From contig OY763072.1 in assembly GCA_963666865.1 (NCBI GenBank), positions 3,100,001 to 3,164,000 on the forward strand: DNA of 64,000 nt, read 5' to 3'. Position 1 is the stretch's first letter. Each line of letters opens with the position of its first letter. A program made the position numbers and the translations under genes. Below are positions 8,028 to 16,477 of the stretch, one piece after another. The notes under the pieces are model-generated. The model worked only from the letters and a program-made list of their open reading frames with translations. It was not told the origin of the DNA and made no database searches. The stretch comes from Bin87 sp963666865 (lineage in GTDB: Bacteria; Chloroflexota; Dehalococcoidia; Lucifugimonadales; UBA3495).

Positions 8028-8906
8028 TCACGCTCCGTCGTGACCCGCGATGTTCAAATTCCGGAGGATATGGGATACCGAGTAGGTGCGATTCAGGACG
8101 TAGAAATGGATGCCGGGGACGCCGTTGGCCCATAGGTCTTCAGCTTGCCGGGTGGCATATTCAACGCCGATTTCCCGGACGGCGCGGTTGTCGTCGGCGT
8201 ACTGTTCCAAACGCGCGTCCAATTCCGCAGGGATTGTTGCGCCGCATAGGGAAGTGAATCGTCGAATCTGGGGAGTACTGAGGATGGGCAGCACGCCCGG
8301 GATGATGGGCACGGTGATGCCGGTGGCGTGGGCGCGGTCAACGAAGTCGTAAAAATAGGCGTTGTCGTAGAACAACTGGGTGATCAGGAACTCAGCGCCC
8401 AGGTCCTGCTTCATTCGCGCGTAGGAGATGTCAGTTTCCAGGTTCGTCGATTCGGTGTGCCCTTCCGGGTAACAGGCTCCGGCGATGCCGAAGTCAAAGT
8501 TGCTGCGGATGTGTTGGATCAAATCCGTAGCGTGGGCGAATTCGTCGTCGCCGGGAGCGGTCGCGTCGCTGTCCTGGGGTCGATCTCCCCGGAGCGCGAT
8601 GACGTTTTCGATGCCGGCGGCGTCCAGCCGCTGGAGTACCTGATGCACGTCGGAACGGCTCTGAGCCACGCAGGTGAGGTGCGCCATTACGACCAAGTCG
8701 GTCTCGCGGCGCAAGCGCATGGTGATCTCTTCGGTGAAAGCTCGCGTGCCCCCGCCGGCTCCGTAGGTTACGGATACGAAGTCGGGCGCATGGGAGCGCA
8801 GGCGGTTCACCACGTCAATTACGCCGGGCACTCCGTCGGCTTCCCGGGGCGGGAAAAACTCGAAGGAAATGGTGCGTCGATGGGATATGATGTCCTTAAT
8901 TTTCAA
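8028..8906 (-). CDS. metF: Methylenetetrahydrofolate reductase
   Basis: About 292 aa. The hallmark ISFEFFPPRE is near the N-terminus, followed by FVSVTYGAGGG, LRGDRPQD and ITQLFYDNAYFYDFVDRA, all typical of the FAD-containing MetF barrel that makes 5-methyl-THF. I place the start at a TTG (8906) reading LKIKDIISHRRT, preceded by AGGA; the frame is open to 8966 but lacks family similarity there. It is first in the metF-acpS-nnrDE-PPOX run. Confidence 0.94.
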   Translation of the reverse strand: MKIKDIISHRRTISFEFFPPREADGVPGVIDVVNRLRSHAPDFVSVTYGAGGGTRAFTEEITMRLRRETDLVVMAHLTCVAQSRSDVHQVLQRLDAAGIENVIALRGDRPQDSDATAPGDDEFAHATDLIQHIRSNFDFGIAGACYPEGHTESTNLETDISYARMKQDLGAEFLITQLFYDNAYFYDFVDRAHATGITVPIIPGVLPILSTPQIRRFTSLCGATIPAELDARLEQYADDNRAVREIGVEYATRQAEDLWANGVPGIHFYVLNRTYSVSHILRNLNIAGHDGA

Positions 8907-8976
8907 ATTTTCAGTCCTGCCAGTGGGCTTGGATGCATGAATGCCCGCAGTTCCCGGTACAACCAAGGTGGAGCAG

Positions 8977-9756
8977 TCAAAAGCTCGGTTGGCGCTTCTC
9001 TTTGAAAGCGGTGATACCGGCTCGTGGATGGGGAGACGTGGCGAAAAGGTGGGTGAAGGTGGCGCCTTCCAGCGCGATGCCGTCCCGCAAGGGCAAGTCC
9101 CGGCTGCTGAGGGCCAGGGATTTCATCAGGCTCAATCCCACCCGGCTTTTGTTGCGAATTCCGTTGAGCAGGGATTCCAGTTCTCCCTCCAGTTCCTCGA
9201 CCGGCGCGGAGCGCAGCGCCAGCCCCCAGTCCACCGCTTCGGCGCCGGACAGCCAGCGGCCGGTGGTCAGCAGTTCCATGGCTCGAGACATACCCACCCG
9301 GCGGGGAAGCCTTTGGGTTGACCCGCCTCCGGGTATGAGGCCGAAATTAGCGTGCTGGTCACCGATGCGGGCGTCTTCGGCGACGACGGCCATGTCGCAA
9401 GCCATCATCATCTCCAGGCCGCCGGCCAGAGCGTAACCGTGCACCACCGCTATGGTGGGGATGGGCGCCGCTTCCAACGCGCACAATGCGTCGTTCAAGT
9501 CGCGAACGTAGTCGGGCAAAAGTGAGAGATCGTCGAAAACCCGATCGAAATACAGGAGATCGGCTCCGGCGCAGAAGCCCCGGCCCTCGCCCCGGACGAC
9601 CAACGCTTTGACGGTATCGTCGGCGCCGGCCACGGCCACGGCGTCGGAAAACTCTGACAGCAATTGGGGGTTCAAGGCGTTGAGGGCGTCCGGTCGGTTG
9701 AGACGGATCGTCGCCACGCGGTCTCCCATAGACAGAGTAATGTTGCTATACTCCAT
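8977..9756 (-). CDS. Enoyl-CoA hydratase/isomerase family protein
   Basis: 259 aa crotonase-fold protein. LNRPDALNALNPQL, the oxyanion segment RGFCAGADL and the second oxyanion segment HGYALAGGLEMMMACD are all present. IPGGGSTQRLPRRVG contains the region where hydratases carry the second catalytic acid, here replaced by Gly-Ser. The gene may therefore encode an isomerase, a hydrolase or a hydratase acting on an unusual CoA ester. The ATG at 9756 has AGGAG 5 nt upstream; a GTG lies two codons earlier. Confidence 0.9.
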   Translation of the reverse strand: MEYSNITLSMGDRVATIRLNRPDALNALNPQLLSEFSDAVAVAGADDTVKALVVRGEGRGFCAGADLLYFDRVFDDLSLLPDYVRDLNDALCALEAAPIPTIAVVHGYALAGGLEMMMACDMAVVAEDARIGDQHANFGLIPGGGSTQRLPRRVGMSRAMELLTTGRWLSGAEAVDWGLALRSAPVEELEGELESLLNGIRNKSRVGLSLMKSLALSSRDLPLRDGIALEGATFTHLFATSPHPRAGITAFKEKRQPSF

Positions 9757-9871
9757 TCGCACTCCTACGTTGACGGCGCCACCGGCCGGGTACGGTTACA
9801 TACTATACCAGACCCACTATCCAACTCTTGATGGATCAGCCGTATGAATGACCACCAATCGGAGCTTCTCC

Positions 9872-10351
9872 ATGCAAGACAGTTTTCGCAATTTCAGTTG
9901 GATCTTACCCGGGGCGTTGGCGGGGGCTATGGGCCCGACGGAGCGGCGGCACCTGATCTACTTTGAACGGAACGACATCATGGCCATCGTGCGGATGGAG
10001 GAGCAGACCATTTCCGGGGAGCCCTGGGGGTTTGAAGAGCTGTATGAGCCGGTGCCGGATTTCGAAGCGCCGACGCTAGAGCAAATCGATGGCATCGTGA
10101 ACTTCGTGGAACAGCAGGTTGAGACATGGGAACGACCCACGGTGATTACGTGCGCGGCCGGTATCGGGCGGACCGGCACCATCCTGGCGTCGTATCTGGT
10201 CAACACCGGCTGGGATGCTGACGAAGCCATCGCCTATATCCGGCAGTTGCGCCCCGGATCGATCCAAACGGCGAAACAGGAAGAGGCGATACGAGAGTAC
10301 GCCGCCTTTGTGAAGGATCGCAACGACAATATGCCGCGCCGTTACCGATAA
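9872..10351 (+). CDS. Cysteine-based protein phosphatase (dual-specificity-like)
   Basis: 159 aa. The P-loop CAAGIGRTG (Cys94, Arg100) fits the CX5R signature, with a candidate general acid Asp63 in PVPDFEAP and the helix RTGTILASYLV after it. The usual His before the cysteine is Thr (VITC). The hydrophobic start resembles the N-terminal strand of archaeal and bacterial DUSP-like phosphatases (FSWILPGALAG). The ATG at 9872 has GGAG 7 nt upstream; an ATG at 9848 is possible. It is divergent from the enoyl-CoA hydratase gene. Confidence 0.82.
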   Translation: MQDSFRNFSWILPGALAGAMGPTERRHLIYFERNDIMAIVRMEEQTISGEPWGFEELYEPVPDFEAPTLEQIDGIVNFVEQQVETWERPTVITCAAGIGRTGTILASYLVNTGWDADEAIAYIRQLRPGSIQTAKQEEAIREYAAFVKDRNDNMPRRYR

Positions 10352-10365
10352 CCAGTGAATCGGCA

Positions 10366-10394
10366 CGGGGCCCGGTGACTGGCATCGGACCCCG
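10366..10394. terminator. Possible bidirectional hairpin
   Basis: CGGGG-C-CCG pairs with CGG-A-CCCCG (eight pairs, one mismatch) around an 11-base loop, between two convergent genes. There is no T tract. Confidence 0.35.
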
Positions 10395-10420
10395 CGATCA
10401 AAGGCGTGGATCCCGGGAGA

Positions 10421-10657
10421 TTACGCAACGAGCAATTCCTCCGAATGGGGCGCCGGGGTGGTGACGGCGCCCACGCCGACGACAGCCGCCAGGTGATCGG
10501 CGGCAATCTCCCGGCTGCACTGGATGCATTGGAGATACGCGCCGTAAATGTCCTTGACCCGGCGCACGTCGCCGCCGCAGTGGGGGCAAGCCCTCATGTG
10601 CATCTGCCGGCGCCGCGCGCCGAACACAGACCGTTCGCTGTTTACCTTCCTTGCCAT
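10421..10657 (-). CDS. Small zinc-ribbon protein, copy 1
   Basis: 78 aa from the ATG at 10657, preceded by AAAGGAGACAGGATC. It has two CxxC knuckles 20 residues apart (CPHCGGDV and CIQCSREI), a basic N-terminus and a disordered hydrophobic/Ala-rich tail. It is paralogous to the gene at 10853-11071: same orientation, size and layout, with ACPHCGGDV-R--D--G-Y-QC-QC-REI conserved. Likely metal and nucleic-acid binding, but there is no direct evidence of function. Confidence 0.65.
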   Translation of the reverse strand: MARKVNSERSVFGARRRQMHMRACPHCGGDVRRVKDIYGAYLQCIQCSREIAADHLAAVVGVGAVTTPAPHSEELLVA

Positions 10658-10791
10658 GATCCTGTCTCCTTTGCCGGAAGTGATGGTGTCAATCATCGCG
10701 TCGGTTGGGCGTCGCTAATCGTCTCGATATGGTTGCCGTGGATTTGGATCGCGGTTGGTCGCGGTTGGATTTGGGTCAGTGGATTAAATTT

Positions 10792-10823
10792 CGACGGCCT
10801 CGGAGCCAGGTCCGAGGCCGTCG
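10792..10823 (-). terminator. Hairpin between the two zinc-ribbon genes
   Basis: Perfect 12-bp stem CGACGGCCTCGG / CCGAGGCCGTCG with an 8-base loop. On the minus strand it is followed by AAATTTAA. It lies 30 nt after the stop of the second zinc-ribbon gene, so the two paralogues are probably separate transcripts. Confidence 0.65.
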
Positions 10824-10852
10824 CCTGCGGTTCCTTGTGCTCGGTTTGTTGG

Positions 10853-11071
10853 TCAGACCACCAACTTTTCGCGGTCGCGGGTTGGATTCGGTGTAACGGC
10901 CATGGCGGCCATCGTGGTGGCCGGTGCGGCGCTGGGCGCCACTCGGCGGATTTCACGTCCGCACTGGGCGCACTGGTGATACACTCCGAAGGTATCCCTC
11001 ATGCGGCAGACATCGCCGCCGCAGTGAGGACATGCTTTGAGTTTCAACGACTTGCGGGTCACGGTTTGCAT
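10853..11071 (-). CDS. Small zinc-ribbon protein, copy 2
   Basis: 72 aa from the ATG at 11071 (AGGA 8 nt upstream). It has a basic N-terminus, CPHCGGDV and CAQCGREI, then an Ala/Thr-rich tail ending REKLVV. See copy 1 for the comparison. Paired tandem copies separated by a terminator suggest a local duplication followed by divergence outside the zinc knuckles. Confidence 0.65.
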   Translation of the reverse strand: MQTVTRKSLKLKACPHCGGDVCRMRDTFGVYHQCAQCGREIRRVAPSAAPATTMAAMAVTPNPTRDREKLVV

Positions 11072-11208
11072 TTTTTCATCCTGTCGACGGCTCTGGCCGG
11101 TTCTGGTTTGCATTTTACAGCCGTCACATTACCGAAGCATTACGGCAAATCAAAGGACAGCGTTGAAAACAGCATATCAGGTTACGTTTTTCGTAACAAG
11201 GGGGTTTT

Positions 11209-11697
11209 ATGGGCAATTTTGGTGAACCGTTGGAAATTCCGCTCGTGATTCTGGAGGCGGTGTACCGGGAGGCGCGGGCAGCGTTCCCGGCCGAGTGTTG
11301 CGGGTGGCTCACGGGTCCGGCTCAGGGTGGGGGCATTGACGCCGTTCGGCCGGCGGTGAACGATCAGAGCAGCGGTGCGCATCCCACCGCTGCGGAGCGA
11401 ACTGCCGAGACGGCCTACGTATTGAACTCAGCCGACCTGTTGGAATTGAACGGGAGCCTCGATTCCGATACTCCGGCCCGCATCGTTTACCATTCGCACC
11501 CCAACGGTCGGGCATACCTTTCGGATACCGACCGCACCGTTGCCACCAGCCCCTGGGGAGACGGCCCGGCGTACCCGGTGCAACAACTGGTGGTGGGCAT
11601 AGATGCAGAGCGGGTGGTGGAAGCGGCCCTTTTCGATTGGAGCGATGAAGCCGGGGGGTTCGTGGAACTGGCCCGGTTTGGCGGCGCGGAAATCTAG
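11209..11697 (+). CDS. JAMM (Mov34/MPN) family metallopeptidase, M67-like
   Basis: 162 aa. The zinc site is complete: Glu29 in PAECCGWL, then HSHPNGRAYLSDTD, giving HxH, Ser and Asp. The layout matches the bacterial and archaeal stand-alone JAMM proteins that act on ubiquitin-like sulfur carriers or small conjugates. No ThiS/MoaD-like, E1-like or cysteine-biosynthesis gene is adjacent, so the substrate is open. Divergent from the zinc-ribbon genes. Confidence 0.85.
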   Translation: MGNFGEPLEIPLVILEAVYREARAAFPAECCGWLTGPAQGGGIDAVRPAVNDQSSGAHPTAAERTAETAYVLNSADLLELNGSLDSDTPARIVYHSHPNGRAYLSDTDRTVATSPWGDGPAYPVQQLVVGIDAERVVEAALFDWSDEAGGFVELARFGGAEI

Positions 11698-11717
11698 TGC
11701 GTGTCGCCAAATTATCC

Positions 11718-11814
11718 CGTCATTCCTGCGAAAGCAGGAATCCAGAAACGCCGCGCATCAGTCAACGTGAATAGGTCAAAGATTCCTGGATACCGGCTTT
11801 CGCCGGTATGACGG
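11718..11814. repeat. Two R1-family palindromes
   Basis: The copy at 11718-11745 has arms ATTCCTGC/GCAGGAAT. The copy at 11786-11814 has arms TACCGGC/GCCGGTA. Both keep the TTTC/GAAA centre and the CTGGA and GACG borders, and both carry compensatory changes in the two arms. They fill the gap between the JAMM peptidase and antiporter genes, which are convergent here. Confidence 0.85.
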
Positions 11815-11880
11815 ATTTTGAGTTGCGACGGCACCGCAGATCTGAACAGATACGTTTGGCAACTCAATTTGACGACAGGT

Positions 11881-12897
11881 CTAGTGCGATGGCGCTCCCA
11901 GCAGCGCCACCCAAACAGATCCTGCGACGGTGGTCAACAGCATCAGGGATAAGCCGCTCAGTATCATCGGTTGAGGCAGGCGGTTGCGGCCCCAGAGCAT
12001 CATTCCTCCCCAGACAATCAGCCCAATCGCGATGACCCCGGCGATGTAGTGCTCGGTCTCCGCGCTGTTGACGACCACGCCTTTGCGGTAGAAGAAATCA
12101 GCGTAGGCCAGGATGGTTATGTTGAAAACGCAGCTGCCGTACACCCCGGCGAACCCGAGATCGGCGGCACCCAAGCGCGCCGCCGCGAACGTCGCTGAGA
12201 TTTCCGGCATACTGGTGACCAGTGCCACCGCCAAAATGCCCAGAACACCGGAGGATACTCCCGTGATGTGAGCAATCCGGTCAACGCTCTGGGCCAACAG
12301 CACCCCGGAAATGATGACCCCTATGGAAACCAGGATGAACATTGTCCAGGCGCGGCGCAGCGTGATTCCGGCGTCTTCTTCGCTTTCTTCCCCGTCGGTG
12401 GAGGGTCGGCGGCGGTACACGAACCACATCCCGACCAGATATACGACGATGACGATGATGGAGGAGATGCCAACCTGCCACACGCTTACGCCGCTCTTGA
12501 AGAGCGCGAAAAGAACCGCCATACCGGTGAGCAGGGCCGCCAGGACGATGAGATAACCCTGTTCCGGAGCGACGCGTTGCACGAACCGCTTACCCCCAAA
12601 AAGCAACGCGACGACCGCCAGGATCAGCATATTGAACATATTGGACCCGAGGACGTCGCCCAGGGCCAACTGCGGGTTGTCGATGCGGACCGCGGTGATG
12701 TTGTTGGACACCTCCGGCAATGAAGTCGCCAGCGCGACCAGGATGCTGCCGACGAACATCCGGCCCAAACCCGTGAGCGAGGCGAGGGCATCGCCGTATC
12801 TGGCGAGATAGGTGCCCAAAAATACCACGGCCACGGCGCTGGCCAGAAAAACGACAACGGCGAAGGCAAGGCCGACGCCGGATAGAACGTTCAGCAC
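11881..12897 (-). CDS. Calcium/sodium antiporter (CaCA family)
   Basis: 338 aa integral membrane protein with about ten hydrophobic segments. The two inverted alpha repeats are clear: SILVALATSLPEVSNNITAV with DVLGSNMFNMLIL in the first half, and ALVTSMPEISATFAAARLG with YGSCVFNITILAY in the second. A charged loop (GEESEEDAG) joins the halves. This is the YrbG-like branch that exchanges Ca2+ for Na+ or H+. In the second repeat the usual GSN is GSC, which may alter ion selectivity. Confidence 0.92.
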   Translation of the reverse strand: MLNVLSGVGLAFAVVVFLASAVAVVFLGTYLARYGDALASLTGLGRMFVGSILVALATSLPEVSNNITAVRIDNPQLALGDVLGSNMFNMLILAVVALLFGGKRFVQRVAPEQGYLIVLAALLTGMAVLFALFKSGVSVWQVGISSIIVIVVYLVGMWFVYRRRPSTDGEESEEDAGITLRRAWTMFILVSIGVIISGVLLAQSVDRIAHITGVSSGVLGILAVALVTSMPEISATFAAARLGAADLGFAGVYGSCVFNITILAYADFFYRKGVVVNSAETEHYIAGVIAIGLIVWGGMMLWGRNRLPQPMILSGLSLMLLTTVAGSVWVALLGAPSH

Positions 12898-12912
12898 GGG
12901 GTTGGAACCGCC

Positions 12913-14004
12913 CTAACCGATGGCGTTGGCGATCAGGTCGCCCATTTGGACCGTGCCGGTCCTGGTATCAGCCGCGGTGGCGATGTCAGCGGTGCGATAA
13001 CCGGATTCCAATACCGTTTGCACGGCGCGCTCGATGGCCGCAGCTTCCTCGGTGAGTCCCAGGGAGTAACGGAGCATCATGGCTGCGCTGAGGACGGAAC
13101 CGCAAGGATTGGCTATGCCCTGTCCGGCGATGTCGGGGGCGGTGCCGTGGATTGGTTCGTAGAACCCCGGGGTCCGGGCTCCAGCCTGGGGAACGCCGGA
13201 CAGGCTGGCCGATGGCAACAGCCCCATGGAGGCCGCCAGGATTGCCGCCTCGTCGGTGAGGATGTCGCCGAAGGTGTTTTCAGCGACGATTACGTCGTAG
13301 GACGCCGGCCGGAGGACGATCTGCATGGCGCAGGCGTCCACCAAGGCGTGTTCCAGCTCGACGTCGGGGTATTCGTCGGCGAGCCTGGTGGCGGTGGCGC
13401 GCCAGAGCCGGGATGTTTCCAGCACGTTGGCCTTGTCAACCGAGGTAAGTTTGCTCCTTCGTCCGCGAGCCAGCTCAAAACCCACACGGAGGACCCGCTC
13501 GATCTCCGATTCGGAGTAGCGCATGGTGTCCACGCCGACGATGCCCTGGGGCGTTTCGGTCCGTCCCTTGGGCTGAGCGTAGTACAAGCCGCCGGTGAGT
13601 TCCCGGACCACGACCATATCGACACCCTCCAGGACGTGGGGTTTCAGCACGCTGGAACCGGTCAGCTCGGGATAGACCTTGACCGGGCGGATGTTGGCGA
13701 AGACGTTGAGATGGGCGCGGAGGGCGAGGAGGCCGTCTTCGGGACGGGTGGGCGCGGAGGGATCGTCCCACTTGGGGCCGCCGACAGCTCCGAACAGGAC
13801 GGCGTCGGCTGATGTCGCCAAATCACGAACGTTTTCGGTTAGCGGAGCGCCGTGACGGTCGATGGAGATACCGCCGACGTCACCGTATTCCAGGGTGAAA
13901 TTGTGTCCGAAAGCTCTTCCGACTGCCGCCAAGGCTTTGACGCCCTCGGCGGTGACCTCAGGGCCGATACCGTCTCCGCCGAGTACTGCGATATTGAAAT
14001 CCAT
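12913..14004 (-). CDS. leuB: 3-isopropylmalate dehydrogenase
   Basis: 363 aa. It starts MDFNIAVLGGDGIGPEV (ATG at 14004; an earlier in-frame start adds unrelated residues). Further motifs are RELTGGLYYAQPKGR, KANVLETSRLWR, the metal-binding NTFGDILTDEAA and the closing EPIHGTAPDIAGQGIANP. It oxidises and decarboxylates 3-isopropylmalate with NAD+ in leucine synthesis. No other leu gene is nearby; the downstream neighbour is the antiporter, 15 nt away. Confidence 0.96.
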   Translation of the reverse strand: MDFNIAVLGGDGIGPEVTAEGVKALAAVGRAFGHNFTLEYGDVGGISIDRHGAPLTENVRDLATSADAVLFGAVGGPKWDDPSAPTRPEDGLLALRAHLNVFANIRPVKVYPELTGSSVLKPHVLEGVDMVVVRELTGGLYYAQPKGRTETPQGIVGVDTMRYSESEIERVLRVGFELARGRRSKLTSVDKANVLETSRLWRATATRLADEYPDVELEHALVDACAMQIVLRPASYDVIVAENTFGDILTDEAAILAASMGLLPSASLSGVPQAGARTPGFYEPIHGTAPDIAGQGIANPCGSVLSAAMMLRYSLGLTEEAAAIERAVQTVLESGYRTADIATAADTRTGTVQMGDLIANAIG

Positions 14005-14167
14005 TTTGCCAGCAGCTCCGATTTGATGGGAGTTACCCAAGGCCGGGGTTCGGGGCAAGGGCCAACGTTGGGGCGGCGGGTAGTATAGCCGATGGGTTGA
14101 GCGGTATCAAAGGGGTGTCCCCGCAACAATTCGGCCCAGGCCGGTTGCCCGCGGACGACTGACCGGT

Positions 14168-15061
14168 TCAGTCATCGGGGACGGGAGTATTTTGATGCAC
14201 TCGGATCCAAAATGGGAGGGTGCTTAAATCATTTGCGCCGGCAGCAATCGTCCGTTCGCAATAATCGATAAACAGGTCATCCAGGAACGCCGTCATCTTG
14301 CGCATCGTCGTGACGGGTTGGTCCGTGTCAAGGGCTTCCTGCACGGTTTCTTCCCTGGCTTTGGCTTCGTTCAGCAAGACCATTAGCTGCATACGGGTAG
14401 CCTCGCCCGGCGGCCAGCTTTCCGGATGATGCAGGACCATTCCGCACGCTCTGGCGGACATATCCAGCAGCGCCGAGTACTCCGGGTAGAGCTTTAAGGC
14501 GCCGTCGAGCATTTCCTGTCGGGAAGTATCGGGAGCCAACGAGTACGTCACCAGGTTGTGACTGATGGAATGCACCAAATTATCCCGGACGGCGATCAGT
14601 GAAGCCATCAACTCTTCGTGACACTTCCGGGAAAGGGCTGAGGTCCTAAGTCGCCTGGCGGCTTGGGCGGCTTCGGCGGATGCGGGCAACAACGCTTCCC
14701 GAACCGCACGGGTGAGGTCATTCAGCGGCGTCACCATTTGGTCGGCCAATTTGAAGAATTCTCTTGGAACCACCACCCGGTCCACGACGCGCTCTATGGC
14801 CCGAGCCACTTCCGGCGGAAAATTGACCTGGCTCATCAGCTCGTCCAGATGCTTGATCTTGCGCTCCGGCGGCTTCATGCCGCCAATCTGGGACACTGAC
14901 GTAGCGATAAGGCGAACGATGAAAGGATCGCCCACGATCGGGCCGATGGTCGCCATGAATTCGATGAGCTCCGTCGGAGTCCGATAGCGTCGGCACCAGC
15001 TGAAAGCGTTGCGGATACCTTCCTCAGAAGGCACCCACACTTGTCGAGATCCCTGCGTCAC
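14168..15061 (-). CDS. Unrecognised helical protein
   Basis: About 297 aa if the GTG at 15061 is used. The reading frame continues to 15628 but is antisense to the DUF1501 gene and should be trimmed. The body is largely helical and soluble-looking, with a run of Ala-rich helices (ASAEAAQAARRL) and a C-terminus rich in aromatic residues (LPFWIRVHQN). I do not recognise a family. A good sigma-70 promoter lies immediately upstream, which supports a real gene but leaves almost no leader, so translation may be leaderless or start at a nearby TTG. Confidence 0.6.
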   Translation of the reverse strand: MTQGSRQVWVPSEEGIRNAFSWCRRYRTPTELIEFMATIGPIVGDPFIVRLIATSVSQIGGMKPPERKIKHLDELMSQVNFPPEVARAIERVVDRVVVPREFFKLADQMVTPLNDLTRAVREALLPASAEAAQAARRLRTSALSRKCHEELMASLIAVRDNLVHSISHNLVTYSLAPDTSRQEMLDGALKLYPEYSALLDMSARACGMVLHHPESWPPGEATRMQLMVLLNEAKAREETVQEALDTDQPVTTMRKMTAFLDDLFIDYCERTIAAGANDLSTLPFWIRVHQNTPVPDD

Positions 15062-15095
15062 AACAACAGCCGCCAAGGTCAAATTGGTCCATCCA

Positions 15096-15123
15096 ATTAT
15101 GGCGGAAGGAGATTGATTGTCAA
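15096..15123 (-). promoter_or_regulatory. Sigma-70-type promoter on the minus strand
   Basis: On the reverse strand: TTGACA (15118-15123), a 16-base spacer, then CATAAT (15096-15101). The expected start of transcription is near 15088, about 27 nt before the proposed GTG start of the gene ending at 14168. Confidence 0.6.
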
Positions 15124-15268
15124 TTCCGGGGCGACTGGCGATCCCAGGCTGAACTGCTGCCAAGCCTCGTTTTTCGTTGACACGCCGGGGCGCAAACCTT
15201 AAACTGCCAATATCAGCCAAATTTGTGCTGGCGCATATTGTCGCGCCTGGAAAGGAGGCCCTTTCGCG

Positions 15269-16399
15269 ATGACAACCACCAACAACAGTCGGAATCTGGT
15301 CATCATTCAGCTGACCGGCGCCAACGATCCGCTGAACACGGTGATTCCGTATGCTGATGGCCATTACTACGACTTCCGGCCCAACGTCGGCATTCCCACC
15401 GACCAAGTCATTCCTATTGACGGGCGGTTCGCCTTCAACCCCAACATGGCGCCCATCAAGGCGCTGTGGGACGAGGGCAAGGTCGCCGTCGTCAACGGCA
15501 TCGGCTACAACAACCCCACTCGTTCCCACTTCCGCAGTATGGATATCTGGCACACCTGCGAGCCGGAAAAGGTGGCCACCGAAGGCTGGCTGGGCCGCGT
15601 AATACGTGACCTCGATCCCTCTGGGCAAAACGTCATCACCGGCGTGAACTTCGGGCGCGGGCTACCGCGTTCCATGGGCGCCCCCGGCGTTCCGGTGGCG
15701 TCGGTCGGAAACCTGGAAACCTACGGGCTGTTCCCTGATGTTGAGGAAGAGCGCGTCCGCGGGCTGTGCCTGGAGGCCTTTGGTTCGATGTACGGCGGAG
15801 TGCTGCAGGACGCGGTGATGGACTACCTGGGGCAGACCGGACGGGACGCGTTGAAAGGGGCGGACATCCTGCGCACCGCACCGGACAAGTATTCCTCCTC
15901 GGTGGAGTACGCCGACAATCCCATTGCCCAGTCCCTGAAGAACGTGGCCCAGGTGATGACCGCCGATCTGGGCACTCGCATCTATTACACCCAGCACGGC
16001 AGTTTCGACACGCACGGCGACGAGGTCAAAGTGCACGGCGGCCTGTGGACCCAGGTGTCCGGCGCAGTCAGCGACTTCATGGCAGACTTGGAAGAGCACG
16101 GGAAGTCCGACGATGCCATTGTGCTGATCTGGACGGAATTCGGCCGCCGCATCAAGGACAACGGCTCCGGCACCGACCACGGTTCTGGCGGGACGGCCTT
16201 CATCATCGGCAACCAGGTCGTCGGCGGCTTCTACGGCGAGTACCCGTCGCTGGCCGAGCGTGACCACCTGGACGGCGACCTGCACTGGAACAACGACTTC
16301 AGGTCCACCTACTCCACCATCGCGGAGCAGTGGTTGGGCCTGGACCCCGTAAATATCGTCAACGGCCGGTTCGAGCAGTGGGACTTCATCCGCAGCTAG
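15269..16399 (+). CDS. DUF1501 domain-containing protein
   Basis: 376 aa of the alkaline-phosphatase/sulfatase-like DUF1501 family: LTGANDPLNTVIPYAD near the start, NPTRSHFRSMDIWHT, TQHGSFDTHGD and WTEFGRRIKDNGSGTDHGSG near the metal site. AAAGGAGG lies before the ATG. Most DUF1501 proteins begin with a Tat signal (RRxFL); this one starts directly with the catalytic domain. It is followed 78 nt later by its usual partner, DUF1800. The pair is widespread in Planctomycetes, Chloroflexi and Bacteroidetes and is thought to act on extracellular or envelope substrates, but no activity is firmly established. Confidence 0.92.
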   Translation: MTTTNNSRNLVIIQLTGANDPLNTVIPYADGHYYDFRPNVGIPTDQVIPIDGRFAFNPNMAPIKALWDEGKVAVVNGIGYNNPTRSHFRSMDIWHTCEPEKVATEGWLGRVIRDLDPSGQNVITGVNFGRGLPRSMGAPGVPVASVGNLETYGLFPDVEEERVRGLCLEAFGSMYGGVLQDAVMDYLGQTGRDALKGADILRTAPDKYSSSVEYADNPIAQSLKNVAQVMTADLGTRIYYTQHGSFDTHGDEVKVHGGLWTQVSGAVSDFMADLEEHGKSDDAIVLIWTEFGRRIKDNGSGTDHGSGGTAFIIGNQVVGGFYGEYPSLAERDHLDGDLHWNNDFRSTYSTIAEQWLGLDPVNIVNGRFEQWDFIRS

Positions 16400-16409
16400 C
16401 CCGCCGAGC

Positions 16410-16437
16410 GTAGGGGCGAATAATTATTCGCCCCTAC
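16410..16437. repeat. GTAGGGGCGAAT palindrome (R2 family)
   Basis: Perfect arms GTAGGGGCGAATAA and TTATTCGCCCCTAC, lying between the DUF1501 and DUF1800 genes of one operon. Confidence 0.9.
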
Positions 16438-16477
16438 TACAATAGAACCCCATTATCGAAAACTTGCGGAGGCAATT

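Noticed and set aside
15062..15628. Upstream extension of the unrecognised minus-strand gene
   Set aside because: Antisense to the well-supported DUF1501 gene and beyond the promoter.
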